NCBI RefSeq assembly: GCF_031885415.1
Contig: NZ_CP116871.1
Location: 1,612,001-1,676,000, forward strand
Direction: 5' to 3'
Source of the DNA: Microbacterium forte
GTDB taxonomy: Bacteria > Actinomycetota > Actinomycetes > Actinomycetales > Microbacteriaceae
Length of the DNA stretch: 64,000 nucleotides
In this document: positions 1 through 8,184 of the stretch, one piece after another
Numbering within the stretch: the first letter of the stretch is position 1
How the letters are laid out: every line of letters starts with the position of its first letter
Notes under the pieces: model-generated
Told to the model about the DNA's origin: nothing
Databases searched by the model: none
Seen by the model: only the letters and a program-made list of their open reading frames with translations
Program-made: the position numbers and the translations under genes

Positions 1-461
1 CGGTCGGTGAGCGCGGAGAACTGCGCGGGCACCGGCTTCGGCTCCTCGGCGAAGTGCTCGAACAGCTCACGGGTCGCGGACGCGGCGATGACGCTCGACC
101 CCGAGTGCACGGTGCGGATCGCGGCGAGGAGGAACTCGGGGTCGGCGTCCTTGAGCAGGAATCCGCTCGCCCCCTGACGGATGGCGCGCGCGGCCGCCTC
201 ATCGAGGTCGAAGGTGGTCAGCATGACGATGCGCGGCGGGTCGGGCTGAGCGAGGATCTCGGCGGTCGCGGCGAGACCGTCCATGACAGGCATCCTGATG
301 TCCATCAGCACCACGTCGGGTCGAGTAGCGCGCACGAGAGCGACTCCCTCGCGGCCGTCTCCCGCCTCTCCGACGACGTCGAGGTCGGGCTGCGAGGCGA
401 GCAGCATGCGGACTCCGGCGCGGAACAGCGCCTGATCATCGACGAGGACGACCTTGATCAT
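1..461 (-). CDS. NarL/LuxR-family response regulator (3' end outside window)
   Basis: Response regulator expected to receive phosphate from the adjacent kinase and bind DNA. Only the first 153 residues are inside the window. They form a receiver domain with the acidic pair D8-D9, phospho-acceptor D54 in MDIRMPVMDG, the switch region near T82-T83 and conserved K104 in LLKDAD. The LuxR-type helix-turn-helix should lie beyond the left edge. The ATG overlaps the kinase stop codon (ATGA), so translation of the two is coupled. The order kinase then NarL-type regulator is typical of actinobacterial DesK/NarL-like systems. The target genes cannot be read from this sequence. Confidence 0.93.
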   Translation of the reverse strand, partial: MIKVVLVDDQALFRAGVRMLLASQPDLDVVGEAGDGREGVALVRATRPDVVLMDIRMPVMDGLAATAEILAQPDPPRIVMLTTFDLDEAAARAIRQGASGFLLKDADPEFLLAAIRTVHSGSSVIAASATRELFEHFAEEPKPVPAQFSALTD

Positions 462-1633
462 GCGACTTCTCCGATCGGGAGCGAGGCGGCGACGACGAAC
501 TGTGCGCCCTGACGCTCCGCCTGAAGGCTACCGCCGACGAGCTGAGCCCGTTCGCGCATGCCGATCACTCCGTGGCCGACGCCGATCTGCGGCTGCTCGC
601 TGCCCACGATGTTGCGCACCTCGATGTCGACGCGATCAGGAAGCCAGGCGAGATGCACATCGACCGCCCCGTCGCCGTGTCGGATCGCATTGGTGAGCGC
701 CTCTTGCAGGATCCGGTACACCGCGAGCTGGATCGCCCCCGGCGGCTCGCCGGGAGGCATCGGGTCGACCGTGATGCGAGGCTCGACGCCTGCCTGTCGC
801 ACCTGCGCGAACAGCGCTTCGAGATCTGCGAGCGTCGGCTGCGGGCCGTCGCCCTGTCGGTGGCGCAGCTGGGTGAGCAGCAGACGCACATCACTCAGGG
901 CGCTGCGAGCGGTCTGCGCGATCGTTCCCAGCGCCTCGGTGGCCATCTCGGGCTTCGCGACCGCCGCGTACCTTGCCCCGTCTGCCTGGGCGATCACCAC
1001 GGCAAGCGAGTGCGCGACGATGTCGTGCATGTCTCGGGCGATTCGCACTCGCTCCTGCTCCTCGGCCGCGAGCGACTCCGCCTCCAGCTGCGCGGACCGT
1101 GTGCGTCGGGCGCGGAGGATGACGCGCCACAGCAGGCCGCAGACCCACGCGAAGCCGAGAGCGAGCACCGAGACGACGAGGAGCAGCGTGCCGGTGGTCA
1201 GCTGATCCCAGCCGCTGGTTCCCGAGGTCACGCCGGTGACGACCACCAGGTAGACCGCTGACACGAAGGCGCCGAACAGCGCCGAGCCGAATCCCCACCA
1301 CAGCACGACCCGCGATCCCCACGCAGCCGTCGCATAGAGCACGAGGAGGATGGCGACGTCGATCGGCAGCGGCCCGAATCCGGAGAGCATCTGCACGATC
1401 GCCCCTGCCCAGGCCGCAGCGAGAGCGAGTCCGGGAGCGAGCCTGCCGATCGCGACGCCGCCGAACATCAGGATGCCCGCGATCACGATCGCCGCGACCG
1501 CAGCACCGTCGATTCCCTGGCCGATCGTCCCCGGACCGTAGAACACGACAGAGAAAGGAGTGAGGATGCTGAAGAGCAGCGTCGCCCCGACGATGTCGAG
1601 CACGAGCGCCGTACGGGAGAGCGGGCGGATCAC
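458..1633 (-). CDS. Sensor histidine kinase, HisKA_3 (DesK/NarX-like) type
   Basis: Membrane sensor kinase of 391 residues. Roughly residues 10-172 hold about six hydrophobic segments. They are followed by a basic linker and a coiled dimerisation helix with phospho-acceptor H203 in RDMHDIVAHS, the HisKA_3 signature. The C-terminal ATPase domain has an N-box (LQEALTNAIRHG, around 315) and a G-box (GVIGMRERAQLVGG, around 357). The start is GTG, with TAGCGT six bases upstream and no ribosome binding site, so a leaderless transcript is likely. The four-base overlap with the response regulator gene makes this a two-gene operon. Three similar 14-16-base tandem repeats lie just upstream. The signal is unknown; the membrane-spanning input domain suggests envelope or membrane stress. 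Confidence 0.93.
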   Translation of the reverse strand: MIRPLSRTALVLDIVGATLLFSILTPFSVVFYGPGTIGQGIDGAAVAAIVIAGILMFGGVAIGRLAPGLALAAAWAGAIVQMLSGFGPLPIDVAILLVLYATAAWGSRVVLWWGFGSALFGAFVSAVYLVVVTGVTSGTSGWDQLTTGTLLLVVSVLALGFAWVCGLLWRVILRARRTRSAQLEAESLAAEEQERVRIARDMHDIVAHSLAVVIAQADGARYAAVAKPEMATEALGTIAQTARSALSDVRLLLTQLRHRQGDGPQPTLADLEALFAQVRQAGVEPRITVDPMPPGEPPGAIQLAVYRILQEALTNAIRHGDGAVDVHLAWLPDRVDIEVRNIVGSEQPQIGVGHGVIGMRERAQLVGGSLQAERQGAQFVVAASLPIGEVA

Positions 1634-1639
1634 TCCCCC

Positions 1640-1645
1640 ACGCTA
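1640..1645 (-). promoter_or_regulatory. -10 box TAGCGT, leaderless promoter of the histidine kinase
   Basis: On the minus strand TAGCGT ends six bases before the GTG start of the kinase. That places the predicted +1 at or next to the start codon. No Shine-Dalgarno sequence is present, which supports leaderless translation. Confidence 0.5.
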
Positions 1646-1660
1646 CGCGGCAGGGCGTCC

Positions 1661-1705
1661 GCCTCGCATCCGCCTGCAGATGTATCCGCTCGCAGATGCA
1701 TCCGC
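1661..1705. repeat. Three tandem 14-16 bp repeats upstream of the two-component operon
   Basis: Positions 1676-1689 (gcagatgtatccgc) and 1692-1705 (gcagatgcatccgc) differ at one base and are 16 bases apart. A weaker third copy (gcctcgcatccgc) lies at 1661-1673. They sit 16-60 bases upstream of the predicted kinase promoter, a plausible place for binding of the cognate response regulator. They also contain the genome-wide word GCATCCGC, so part of the similarity may be background. Confidence 0.45.
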
Positions 1706-1713
1706 GGAGCGCG

Positions 1714-2505
1714 TCAGGCGCGGGCGATGATCTCGCCGTGCGGCACGAGGTACCACCCGTCGCCGTCGGCGGCCCAGCGCTTCCACGCGTCGCTGATCGC
1801 CTGCAGGTCGCTCGACGTCGCCATCCCGCTATCGACCAGCTGCCGCGCGAGCGCAGACTCGAGGATGCGGTCTGCCCACATTCCGCCCCACCAGGCTCGA
1901 TCCTCCGGGTTCGCGTACGTCCAGTTGGAGGTCGTCACCGTGATGTCGTCGAAGCCGGCCGCCCGCGCCCAGGCGAGGAGGCGACGCCCTGCATCGGGCT
2001 CGCCGCCGTTTGCTCGTGCGGCGCGGCGATACAGGTCGAGCCAGTGGTCGAGCTCCGGGAGCATGGGGAACCAGATGAAGCCCGCATAGTCGGCGTCGCG
2101 TACCGCCACGACACCGCCGGGTGCCGCGACCCGGCGCATCTCGCGCAGCGCCTGCACGGGATCGCCGACGTGCTGGAGCACCTGGTACGCGTGCACGACG
2201 TCGAAGGTGCCGTCGGCGAAGCTCAGCGCATGCACGTCTTCGACCGCGAAGTCGAGGTTGTGCAGACCTCTGCTCGACGCGAGATCGCGTGAGAGTGAGA
2301 GCGCGCTCTCATCGATCTCGGTCGCCGTCACGTGGGCGACGACGCCGGCGAAGTCGACCGTGATGCTGCCGGGCCCCGCTCCGACGTCGAGAAGCGCGGT
2401 GGTCTCGGTCAGGTACGGACGGAGGTACTCCGCGGAGTTGGAGATGTCGCGGCTGCTGTGGGAGCGGAGGACGGTCTCGTGATGCCCGTGCGTGTAGGTG
2501 GCCAT
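1714..2505 (-). CDS. Class I SAM-dependent methyltransferase
   Basis: 263-residue methyltransferase. Motif I (LLDVGAGPGS) is at residues 38-47, an acidic residue ending strand 2 follows in TATEID, and motif post-I is around VEDVHALSFADGTFDVVHA. This is the UbiE/Methyltransf_11 pattern. It lies 42 bases downstream of menE on the same strand, so it could be co-transcribed. However, the C-terminal half (residues 150-263) is unlike the menaquinone methyltransferase MenG/UbiE and the substrate is unknown. CAGACT five bases before the ATG may be a weak promoter of its own. Confidence 0.85.
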   Translation of the reverse strand: MATYTHGHHETVLRSHSSRDISNSAEYLRPYLTETTALLDVGAGPGSITVDFAGVVAHVTATEIDESALSLSRDLASSRGLHNLDFAVEDVHALSFADGTFDVVHAYQVLQHVGDPVQALREMRRVAAPGGVVAVRDADYAGFIWFPMLPELDHWLDLYRRAARANGGEPDAGRRLLAWARAAGFDDITVTTSNWTYANPEDRAWWGGMWADRILESALARQLVDSGMATSSDLQAISDAWKRWAADGDGWYLVPHGEIIARA

Positions 2506-2547
2506 GCCTCAGTCTGGCAAGAACCCCTCGTCCGACCGAATCGACCG

Positions 2548-3705
2548 TCAGTGCAGTTCGAGGACGGCCCGTCTGATCGACTCGCGATCCGGCTTGCCGG
2601 ATGCCAGCAGGGCGAGCTCGTCGACCATGATCAGCCGCGCGGGACGCGCATGCTTGCCGAGCTCCTCCGCGACGAGATCCCGCGCGTGCGAGAGCTGCTC
2701 GGCCTCGCTGCGCCGCAGCACCTCGCCGCGCGGCGCGACGATCACCGAGGCCTCGCCCCATCGTTCATCCGGCACGCCGACGACCACGGCGCCCGTGAGT
2801 CCTGGAACGCTGCGGACCAGCCGTTCGACGCGGTCGAGGGAGATGTTGATCCCGCCGGACACGATCACGTTGTCCGCGCGACCGTGCACCCGCACCACGC
2901 CGTCGTCGAAGAGCCCGAGATCGCCCGTGTGGTACCACCTGATGCCGTGCTCGTCGCGCGAGAAGTTCTTCGCGGTCAGCTCCCCGTCGCCGAGGTACCC
3001 GTCGGCGAGCATCGGACCGGCGATGCGCAGCTCCCCGTCCACCGTGCGCACCGCGACCGTATCGAGGGGAACGCCGTCGTACACGCATCCGCCGCAGGTC
3101 TCGGTGGAACCGTACGTGCGGACGAGCCGGACGCCGAGATCGGCGGCCCGCTCCCGCAGCGGCTCGGGCAGGGACTGCCCCCCGACGAGGATCGCGCGGT
3201 AGGCCTGCAGCGCGGCCCGCACCGGTCGGTCGTCGGCGGCGTCGAGCAGTGTCGACAGCTGCGCGGGCACGAGAGACGTGTACAGCTCGGGGATCGCTGC
3301 GGAGCCTCCCGACGGACGGAGCATCGACAGCGTCGCATCGGCGAAGGACTCGGGTGAGAACCGACCGCCGAGCGCGACCGGGTGCGTACCGGCGATCAGC
3401 GACCTCACCAGAACCTGCAGCCCCGCCACATATCCGGCCGGAAGCGCGAGCAGCCAGCGTCCGCCGCCGACCCTCGCGGTGGTGGCCTCGACGCTCGCCC
3501 GCAGCGCCTCGCCGCTCAATGCCACACGCTTGGGGACGCCGCTGGAGCCGGAGGTCGCGATCACCACGGCCGTGCCGTCCGGCACCGATCTCGGCGCGTC
3601 ACCGAGCATCCCGAAGCCGAGCGCCGGCCCGCCGTCGAGCGCCCGCGCCAGGGCGTCGCGCAGCTCGGCCGGGTCCTCGGCGTCCGTCGGCGTCAGCGCG
3701 ACCAT
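2548..3705 (-). CDS. menE: o-Succinylbenzoate-CoA ligase (AMP-binding enzyme)
   Basis: Adenylate-forming ligase that activates o-succinylbenzoate to its CoA thioester in menaquinone synthesis. The P-loop-like motif TSGSSGVPKR is at residues 51-60. The A5 motif TYGSTETCGG lies near 195, the YHTGDLG motif near 257, and the hinge region GRADNVIVSGGI follows. At 385 residues it is shorter than most acyl-CoA synthetases, as is usual for actinobacterial MenE. It starts 16 bases after the menB stop on the same strand, so menB-menE form an operon. menC lies 3.5 kb away on the other strand, supporting this assignment over a generic acyl-CoA ligase. Confidence 0.88.
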   Translation of the reverse strand: MVALTPTDAEDPAELRDALARALDGGPALGFGMLGDAPRSVPDGTAVVIATSGSSGVPKRVALSGEALRASVEATTARVGGGRWLLALPAGYVAGLQVLVRSLIAGTHPVALGGRFSPESFADATLSMLRPSGGSAAIPELYTSLVPAQLSTLLDAADDRPVRAALQAYRAILVGGQSLPEPLRERAADLGVRLVRTYGSTETCGGCVYDGVPLDTVAVRTVDGELRIAGPMLADGYLGDGELTAKNFSRDEHGIRWYHTGDLGLFDDGVVRVHGRADNVIVSGGINISLDRVERLVRSVPGLTGAVVVGVPDERWGEASVIVAPRGEVLRRSEAEQLSHARDLVAEELGKHARPARLIMVDELALLASGKPDRESIRRAVLELH

Positions 3706-3721
3706 GTGCGTCTCGATCCGC

Positions 3722-4633
3722 TCAGTAATGCCAGGGGAACGACGACCAGTCGGCGTCGCGCTTCTCGAGGAACGAGTCGCGGCCCTCGACCGCTTCGTCG
3801 GTGCCGTAGGCGAGACGCGTGGCCTCGCCCGCGAACACCTGCTGACCGACGAGCCCGTCGTCCACCGCGTTGAATGCGAACTTCAGCATGCGGATCGCCG
3901 TGGGCGACTTGGTGAGCACGGTGCGCGCCATCTTCAGCGCCTCGCGCTCGAGCTCGGCGTGCGGAACGACCCGGTTGACGGCTCCTGCCTCGTACGCCCG
4001 CTGCGCCGAGTACTCCTCGGCGAGGAAGAACACCTCTCGGGCGAACTTCTGCCCGGTCTGCCGAGCCATGTACGCCGAGCCGTAGCCCGCATCGAAGCTT
4101 CCGACGTCGGCATCGGTCTGTTTGAACCGCGCCTCCTCCGCCGAGGCGATCGTGAGGTCGCAGACCACGTGCAGCGAGTGCCCGCCGCCCGCCGCCCACC
4201 CGGGGACCACCGCGATGACGACCTTGGGCATGAAGCGGATGAGGCGCTGGACCTCGAGGATGTGCAGGCGACCGGCACGCGCGGGGTCGTGCACGGTCGT
4301 CTCGTCGTCGGAGTACTTGTAGCCGTCGCGGCCTCGGATGCGCTGATCGCCGCCGGAGCAGAACGCCCAGCCGCCGTCCTTCGGACTCGGACCGTTGCCC
4401 GTCAGCAGCACCGCGCCGATGCGGGGGTTCTGCCGTGCGTCATCGAGCGCGCGGTAGAGCTCGTCGACGGTGTGCGGGCGGAAGGCGTTGCGCACCTCTG
4501 GGCGGTTGAACGCGATACGGGCGACTCCGCCGTCCGTGCTGACGTGGGCGGTGATGTCGGTGTAGTCCTCGGCACCGGGCGCGAGCACCCATTCGTCCGG
4601 GTCGAACAGGTCTGAGACGAATGTGCTGGTCAC
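3722..4633 (-). CDS. menB: 1,4-Dihydroxy-2-naphthoyl-CoA synthase
   Basis: Crotonase-fold enzyme that closes the second ring of the menaquinone head group from o-succinylbenzoyl-CoA. Supporting stretches are FNRPEVRNAFRP, the oxyanion-hole region FCSGGDQRIRG, GWAAGGGHSLHVVCDLTIAS, and the C-terminal DADWSSFPW typical of MenB. I chose the GTG start at 4633 (303 residues). It gives the normal family length, and TAGGCT lies seven bases upstream, consistent with a leaderless transcript. Longer in-frame readings run through the terminator hairpin of the preceding gene. menE follows 16 bases later. Confidence 0.93.
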   Translation of the reverse strand: MTSTFVSDLFDPDEWVLAPGAEDYTDITAHVSTDGGVARIAFNRPEVRNAFRPHTVDELYRALDDARQNPRIGAVLLTGNGPSPKDGGWAFCSGGDQRIRGRDGYKYSDDETTVHDPARAGRLHILEVQRLIRFMPKVVIAVVPGWAAGGGHSLHVVCDLTIASAEEARFKQTDADVGSFDAGYGSAYMARQTGQKFAREVFFLAEEYSAQRAYEAGAVNRVVPHAELEREALKMARTVLTKSPTAIRMLKFAFNAVDDGLVGQQVFAGEATRLAYGTDEAVEGRDSFLEKRDADWSSFPWHY

Positions 4634-4640
4634 AGCATCC

Positions 4641-4646
4641 AGCCTA
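4641..4646 (-). promoter_or_regulatory. -10 box TAGGCT, leaderless promoter of menB
   Basis: TAGGCT on the minus strand ends seven bases before the GTG start chosen for menB, with no ribosome binding site between. It lies just after the upstream terminator hairpin, so menB-menE should have their own transcript. Confidence 0.5.
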
Positions 4647-4668
4647 TTCCCGCCGGGGTTGCAGACGC

Positions 4669-4701
4669 AGACGGCGTCGCCCCGAAGAGGCGACGCCGTC
4701 T
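4669..4701 (-). terminator. Perfect 13-bp hairpin after the HAAS-type membrane protein gene
   Basis: agacggcgtcgcc (4669-4681) and ggcgacgccgtct (4689-4701) are perfect reverse complements around a 7-base loop. The hairpin begins 11 bases after the stop of the minus-strand membrane protein gene and ends before menB, so it separates two transcripts. Confidence 0.75.
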
Positions 4702-4712
4702 GGGATCTGCAG

Positions 4713-5672
4713 TCAGGGTCGGCGGGCGCGAGCCGTCTTGATCCATCCGTCCACGATGTCCCAGATCGGGAAGGCAATCAGGCAGAAGCCCGTGATCACC
4801 GTGAGGATCCGCATGGTCTCGTCGGTCACCCCGTTGTCGGTGAAGACGAAGCTCAGGAACTCGGGGTTGATCAGTGCTCCCTGCAGCAGCAGCGTGATCG
4901 ACCAGGCGGCGAAGACCGCGGCGAGCAGTGTGTTGACCACCGCAGCACCGACCGTCCACCGTCGCTTCGCGTAGACCACGACCGCCAGCAGCGCCTCTGC
5001 GGCGAACAGCACGAAGAAGAACGTGATGCCCCACGGCCAGAGCCCCGGGTCGAGGATCGCGATCGGATCACCGCCGGTCGGGAAGAAGCCGAGGAGTGCG
5101 TCCCAGAACACCGCGCCCACGCCGAGCAGCAGGAAGATGATCGATGCGATCGCATCGGCCCGCCCCGCGCCGTTCTGCGTCGGCTCGGGGAGCTGGTCGA
5201 CGCTCCACTTCACGCCGGTGTCCGTGCCGGCGCGCTCCAGGATCACGAAGACCAGCGTCACCCAGAATCCGATGTGCACGACCGAGCCGAGTGTCGCGAC
5301 GACTGCGGTGCCGATGATCTCGCCGGTCGGAGCACCGTCGAGCAGCTGCCCGAGGACCACTCCTCCGAAGACGCACGCCGGGACGATCCACAGCAGCAGC
5401 TTGAGCAGCCGCCCCCAGACGAGGTAGTACTTCGGCCCGATCAGATGCAGTGGACGGTCGGCGTAGCCCGCCGCGAGGATCCCGGGGTCGCCGAGCTCGG
5501 AGAGGACGGCGCGCTCGGCGGCTGCAGGGGTCTCCCCCTGTTCGAGTTTCGCGTCGATCGCATCGGCGATCGACGCTTCGAGCTCTGCCCGGACGTCGTC
5601 CTGCACCTCGGGCGTGAGGCTGCGGATCGTGGCGCTGATGTAGCGCTCGGTGAGCGTGGCTGTCGTGGTCAT
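4713..5672 (-). CDS. HAAS/permease-prefix-domain integral membrane protein
   Basis: 319-residue membrane protein of unknown function. The N-terminal 85 residues are soluble and resemble the HAAS (DUF1700, 'permease prefix') signalling domain, with TERYISATIRSLTPEVQDD and an AERAVLSELGDPGILAAGY motif. About six hydrophobic segments follow from residue 90 onward. Such proteins are very often paired with PadR regulators. Here the PadR gene ends one base before the ATG, so the two form an operon. The usual view is that the PadR protein controls expression of the membrane partner. No enzyme motif is visible. Confidence 0.82.
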   Translation of the reverse strand: MTTTATLTERYISATIRSLTPEVQDDVRAELEASIADAIDAKLEQGETPAAAERAVLSELGDPGILAAGYADRPLHLIGPKYYLVWGRLLKLLLWIVPACVFGGVVLGQLLDGAPTGEIIGTAVVATLGSVVHIGFWVTLVFVILERAGTDTGVKWSVDQLPEPTQNGAGRADAIASIIFLLLGVGAVFWDALLGFFPTGGDPIAILDPGLWPWGITFFFVLFAAEALLAVVVYAKRRWTVGAAVVNTLLAAVFAAWSITLLLQGALINPEFLSFVFTDNGVTDETMRILTVITGFCLIAFPIWDIVDGWIKTARARRP

Positions 5673-5673
5673 G

Positions 5674-6006
5674 TCAGTGCTCCTCGACTGTGAGGGTCGC
5701 GATCGCCGCGGTGAGCGATCGCCATTCTTCGGTCAGGGTGTCGGCGAGCCGGATGCCGGCGTCCGATGTGCGGTAGAACTTGCGAGGTCGCGCCTCGTCG
5801 GTGTTCCACTCGCTCGTGAGGTACTCCTGCTTCTCGAGCCTGCGAAGCAGCGGGTACAGCGTGTTCGCATCGGTGGCGAAGCCGCGGCGCTCCAGGTCTT
5901 CGAGCAGTCCGTAGCCGTACCCCGCAGTGCGCAGCAGCTGCAGGCAGGCCAGCACCACGGTGCCGCGGCGCAGTTCCTGCAGATGCGTGTCGAGGGTCTC
6001 GTTCAT
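5674..6006 (-). CDS. PadR-family transcriptional regulator
   Basis: Winged-helix repressor of 110 residues. The PadR core is visible as ELRRGTVVLACLQLL, then GYGLLEDLERRGF, and the wing LYPLLRRLEKQEYLTSEW, with a short dimerisation helix at the C terminus. I chose the ATG at 6006 because TAATGT ends seven bases upstream. Further in-frame GTG codons at 6015 and 6030 would add three or eight residues and run through that -10 box. It is followed at once by the HAAS-type membrane protein it probably controls. A 9-bp inverted repeat lies just upstream and may be its operator. Confidence 0.9.
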   Translation of the reverse strand: MNETLDTHLQELRRGTVVLACLQLLRTAGYGYGLLEDLERRGFATDANTLYPLLRRLEKQEYLTSEWNTDEARPRKFYRTSDAGIRLADTLTEEWRSLTAAIATLTVEEH

Positions 6007-6013
6007 GTCCGTC

Positions 6014-6019
6014 ACATTA
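6014..6019 (-). promoter_or_regulatory. -10 box TAATGT of the padR operon
   Basis: Minus-strand TAATGT ends seven bases before the ATG at 6006, giving a leaderless or near-leaderless transcript. The adjacent inverted repeat (6024-6062) would cover the region upstream of this box. Confidence 0.5.
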
Positions 6020-6023
6020 CTGT

Positions 6024-6062
6024 GCGTCACACACCATTGTCAATCACACATAGGTGTGACGC
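6024..6062. promoter_or_regulatory. Inverted repeat, candidate PadR operator
   Basis: gcgtcacac (6024-6032) and gtgtgacgc (6054-6062) are perfect 9-bp arms separated by 21 bases. Further copies of the half-word gtcaca/tcacac lie at 6011-6016 and 6044-6048. The site lies between the divergent padR operon and the GNAT gene and abuts the padR -10 box, a typical autorepression geometry. Confidence 0.5.
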
Positions 6063-6107
6063 GCCACGAGCTTCCATCCGAGCCGTCAGCCTTCCCGATC
6101 GAGCAAC

Positions 6108-6113
6108 TACCGT
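6108..6113 (+). promoter_or_regulatory. -10 box TACCGT, leaderless promoter of the double-GNAT gene
   Basis: TACCGT ends six bases before the ATG at 6120. No ribosome binding site is present. Confidence 0.45.
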
Positions 6114-6119
6114 GGGTGC

Positions 6120-7139
6120 ATGACGATCGAGATCTCCCGCGTCGATCCCTTCGACGACGGCGCGGTGGATGCATGGTGGGGTTGCTACGCCGCAGCCGAA
6201 CGAGCCGACCGTGGCGCGGACGCCGTCGTCTGGTCTCGGGCAGAGTGCCGCAGCGAGCTGCAGCAGCAATCGGCGGTCGTCGATCGGCGCGCGTATCTGC
6301 TCCACGACGGCGCAGACATCGTCGGATCCGCGAGCCTCGGGCTGCCGCTCAAAGACAACACGCACGTCGCGCACCTCGCGATCAGCGTGCCAACCCGCCA
6401 CCGACGACGCGGCATCGGCGCGGAGGCGCTGGCCCACCTCGAGCGCGAAGCCGTGACATCCGAACGCACGACCGCGCAGGGTTCGGCGTCGTGGCCTTAC
6501 GAGCTCGGATCGGAGGGGGCCGGCTCCCCCGGCCGCGAGTTCGCGAGGCGCCACGGCTACACCCTCGCTCTCGGCGACGTGCAGAGCAGACTGCCCCTTC
6601 CGGTCGACCCCTCGCTGCTCGACCGGATCGAGAACGACATCGCCTCGGCCATCTCGCAGTACGAGATCCGCAGCTGGGTCGGCCGCATCCCCGACGACGT
6701 CGTGGAGCGCTGGACAATCCTCGACGCCACGCTCGAGACCGAGGCGCCGACCGGCGAGCTCGACATCGAACCGCAGAAGCCCGACGTCGACAGCATCCGC
6801 GAGAGCGAGGAGCTGCTCGATCTTCAGGGCCGCATCTCGTTCGGCACGATCGCCCTCTCCCCGGACGGCGACGCCGCCGCCTATTCGCAGCTCGTCGTGT
6901 CGACCGACGACGGCAACGCGTATCAGTGGGGAACCCTCGTGCGCGCCGCCGACCGAGGCCACCGGCTCGGCATCGCGGTCAAGGTCGCCAACCTGCGGAT
7001 GCTGCACCGCGAGGCCCCTCAGGCACGCGCCGTCTACACCTACAACGCGGAATCGAACGCGCACATGCTCGCCGTGAACACGCTGCTCGGCTTCCGCCCG
7101 AGCGAACGACTGGGCGAACTGCAGAAGCGCCTGATCTGA
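6120..7139 (+). CDS. Tandem GNAT-fold acetyltransferase
   Basis: 339-residue protein that reads as two GNAT domains. The first (about 1-160) has the acetyl-CoA loop RHRRRGIGAEALAHL. The second (about 180-339) has the more degenerate ADRGHRLGIAVKVANLRML loop and the C-terminal YNAESNAHMLAVNTLLGF stretch. Double-GNAT proteins of this size in actinobacteria include mycothiol synthase and aminoglycoside-type acetyltransferases. The gene context (PadR pair, menC) gives no clear substrate, so I do not name it. Start ATG at 6120 is supported by a -10 box six bases upstream. Confidence 0.82.
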   Translation: MTIEISRVDPFDDGAVDAWWGCYAAAERADRGADAVVWSRAECRSELQQQSAVVDRRAYLLHDGADIVGSASLGLPLKDNTHVAHLAISVPTRHRRRGIGAEALAHLEREAVTSERTTAQGSASWPYELGSEGAGSPGREFARRHGYTLALGDVQSRLPLPVDPSLLDRIENDIASAISQYEIRSWVGRIPDDVVERWTILDATLETEAPTGELDIEPQKPDVDSIRESEELLDLQGRISFGTIALSPDGDAAAYSQLVVSTDDGNAYQWGTLVRAADRGHRLGIAVKVANLRMLHREAPQARAVYTYNAESNAHMLAVNTLLGFRPSERLGELQKRLI

Positions 7140-7185
7140 GAAGCATCCGTCGGCACGGCGGATCCCGGAGGCAGCTCCGACAGAG

Positions 7186-7191
7186 CAGAAT
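7186..7191 (+). promoter_or_regulatory. -10 box CAGAAT, leaderless promoter of menC
   Basis: CAGAAT ends six bases before the menC ATG at 7198. This fits the spacing seen for other leaderless genes in the window. Confidence 0.4.
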
Positions 7192-7197
7192 GAGCAC

Positions 7198-8175
7198 ATG
7201 CTCCCACCGCTCGCAGATCTGCTCGGCTCGGCCAGGGTCGTCTCTCTTCCGATGCACACCCGCTTCCGCGGGGTCGACACTCGCGAGGCGCTGCTGTTCG
7301 AGGGCCCGGAGGGATGGGCCGAGTTCTCTCCGTTCCTCGAATACGACGATGCCGAAGCGGCGACCTGGCTCGCGGCCGCGATCGACTTCGCGTGGCGGCC
7401 GCAACCGGCACCCCTGCGCGAGCGCATCGGCGTGAACGCCACGATCCCCGCCATCGAGGCGTCACGGGTCGCCGACGTGCTGGCCAGGTTCGCCGGGTGC
7501 CGCACGGCGAAGGTCAAGGTCGCAGAGCCCGGCCAGACACTGGCGGACGACGTCGCTCGCGTGCGAGCCGTGCGCGAGGCGATGGGGCCGGAGGGACGCA
7601 TCCGTGTGGATGCCAACGGAGCCTGGAACGTCGACGAGGCCGAGCATGCGGTGCACGCGCTCAACGAGTTCGACCTCGAGTACGTCGAGCAGCCCTGCGC
7701 CACGGTGCCCGAACTCGCCGAGCTGCGCACGCGCGTGAAGTACATGGGCATCCCGGTCGCGGCAGACGAGAGCATCCGCAAGTCGTCCGACCCGCTCGCG
7801 GTCGCTCGGGAGAAGGCCGCCGACCTGCTCGTGATCAAGGCGCAACCCCTCGGAGGCATCACTCACGCGCTGCAGATCGTCACCGCCGCCGGCCTCCCCG
7901 TGGTCGTCTCGAGTGCACTCGACACCGCGATCGGACTCTCGCAGGGTGCGGCGCTCGCCGCCGCGCTGCCGACGCTCGACTACGACTGCGGGCTCGGCAC
8001 CGCATCCCTGTTCCTCGACGACGTCGCCGACCTGCGCCCGGTCGACGGCTCGATCCCCGCTGGACGCGTTACGCCGGACGCCGCGGCAGTTGCTCGACTC
8101 GCCGCAGACGACGATCGTCGCGACTGGTGGCTCGATCGCCTCAGCCGCTGCTACGAGGTGCTCGCCGCGCGCTGA
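7198..8175 (+). CDS. menC: o-Succinylbenzoate synthase
   Basis: Enolase-superfamily dehydratase making o-succinylbenzoate for menaquinone. The catalytic pattern is complete: KVK (K105, K107), metal ligands D138 in RVDANGAW, E164 in YVEQPC and D190 in VAADES, and the second catalytic lysine K214 in LVIKAQPLGG. The length of 325 residues is normal for actinobacterial MenC. It lies apart from menB-menE but in the same 8-kb region. The next gene is a convergent TetR regulator ending ten bases away. Confidence 0.93.
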   Translation: MLPPLADLLGSARVVSLPMHTRFRGVDTREALLFEGPEGWAEFSPFLEYDDAEAATWLAAAIDFAWRPQPAPLRERIGVNATIPAIEASRVADVLARFAGCRTAKVKVAEPGQTLADDVARVRAVREAMGPEGRIRVDANGAWNVDEAEHAVHALNEFDLEYVEQPCATVPELAELRTRVKYMGIPVAADESIRKSSDPLAVAREKAADLLVIKAQPLGGITHALQIVTAAGLPVVVSSALDTAIGLSQGAALAAALPTLDYDCGLGTASLFLDDVADLRPVDGSIPAGRVTPDAAAVARLAADDDRRDWWLDRLSRCYEVLAAR

Positions 8176-8184
8176 GCGGCGACG

